From contig SXOD01000006.1 in assembly GCA_005776885.1 (NCBI GenBank), positions 24,045-88,044 of the forward strand: a stretch of 64,000 bases of DNA, written 5' to 3'. The notes below the pieces were generated by a model that was not told where the DNA came from, ran no database searches, and saw only the letters and a list, made by a program, of their open reading frames with translations. The translations under genes were made by a program, and so were the position numbers. Of the stretch, positions 63,966 to 64,000 are shown one piece after another (position 1 is the first letter of the stretch; the number at the start of each line of letters is the position of its first letter). This DNA comes from Planctomycetia bacterium (GTDB lineage Bacteria > Planctomycetota > Phycisphaerae > Phycisphaerales > SM1A02).

Positions 63966-64000
63966 TGCCTCGTGTAGGGCTCGAACCTACGACCCGCTGA
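63966..64000 (-). tRNA. 3' part of a tRNA (cut by the window end)
   Basis: On the minus strand, the T-arm GTAGG-TTCGAGC-CCTAC, variable loop GGGTC and 3' acceptor ACGAGGC with discriminator A are seen, preceded by the 3' side of the anticodon stem (TCAGC). The anticodon is beyond base 64000. The acceptor 5' side should be GCCTCGT. The variable loop suggests Thr, but this is a guess. No CCA is encoded. Confidence 0.7.

Noticed and set aside
63809..64000. A frame ending RVGLEPTTR at the right edge
   Set aside because: This is the well-known artefact of translating a tRNA gene antisense; the bases are the 3' half of a tRNA on the minus strand.
1..64000. CRISPR arrays, insertion sequences, integrases, toxin-antitoxin pairs, restriction genes
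   Set aside because: No regularly spaced repeats, no transposase or integrase motifs and no defence-gene motifs were seen; the repeats found are short tandem duplications at gene ends.

Overview
The window is 64 kb of GC-rich, densely packed bacterial chromosome. It reads as a planctomycete of the class Phycisphaerae. The support is a short PEP-CTERM-like surface protein, a secreted protein ending in a dockerin-like pair of calcium repeats, a pseudopilin-headed protein of the kind common in planctomycetes, the small basic protein family shared by Planctomycetes, Verrucomicrobia and Chlamydiae, and an mreB-mreC-mreD cluster, which most other planctomycete classes lack. The placement is inferred from gene content; there is no rRNA here. 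I see no prophage, insertion sequence, CRISPR array, rRNA operon or other obviously foreign island.

Layout. 1-2443: end of a metal-chelate/cobalamin type ABC importer. 3114-5010: accB-accC. 5191-9438: PEP-CTERM-like protein, a NeuC-like epimerase with a 34-residue coupled membrane peptide, a methyltransferase and a Tat-exported oxidoreductase. 9521-13507: tRNA-Gly, xylose isomerase and xylulokinase, a Ca2+/H+ antiporter. 13556-18249: dockerin-tailed protein, rhodanese, RecX, a TPR protein, a lipoprotein-like sensor-less propeller candidate, endonuclease III. 18303-21645: sugar-isomerase-like protein, AcpS, a SPOR-like membrane protein, the small basic protein and an aminotransferase in one run. 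21716-25054 (minus): small lipoprotein, DUF971 protein, solute-binding protein, PyrF. 25096-31032: CinA-type amidase, FolK, a TlpA-like protein, a giant FAD/Fe-S oxidoreductase and a response regulator. 31084-38471: mostly minus-strand genes, including a POT transporter, an amidohydrolase, DXS and a prenyl synthase. 38525-44495: ExbB-like protein, FHA/PP2C phosphatase, pseudopilin-like protein, IspG, a nucleoside-type MFS transporter. 44558-54909: TopA, MiaA, Pgk, TlpA/TPR protein, Rpe, AccD and an Lnt fused to a HEAT-repeat lipoprotein. 55001-62825: cell-shape cluster (coiled-coil protein, 58-residue membrane protein, MreB, MreC, MreD), a hexapeptide-repeat nucleotidyltransferase and DNA polymerase I. 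62885-64000: tRNA-Asp, a redoxin, a zinc-ribbon membrane protein and the 3' half of another tRNA.

How the genes fit together. Three acetyl-CoA carboxylase genes (accB, accC, accD) plus AcpS serve fatty-acid synthesis. DXS, IspG and the prenyl synthase are three steps of the MEP isoprenoid route, but sit in different transcription units. XylA, XylB, Rpe and Pgk link pentose use to central carbon metabolism. Lnt and several lipobox proteins point to an active lipoprotein pathway.

The most striking thing is architectural. About two dozen transcription units start with a hexamer of the form TA(C/G)NNT ending only 6-11 nt before the start codon. That is the spacing expected if the transcript begins at, or almost at, the start codon (leaderless mRNA). 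The same hexamer precedes both complete tRNA genes. Inside operons, starts are instead coupled by 1-4 nt stop/start overlaps or have an AGGAG-type ribosome site. A second recurrent oddity is short tandem duplications of 11-25 bp sitting on stop codons or in gene-boundary spacers. Together these two patterns are the best candidates for something not covered by routine annotation.
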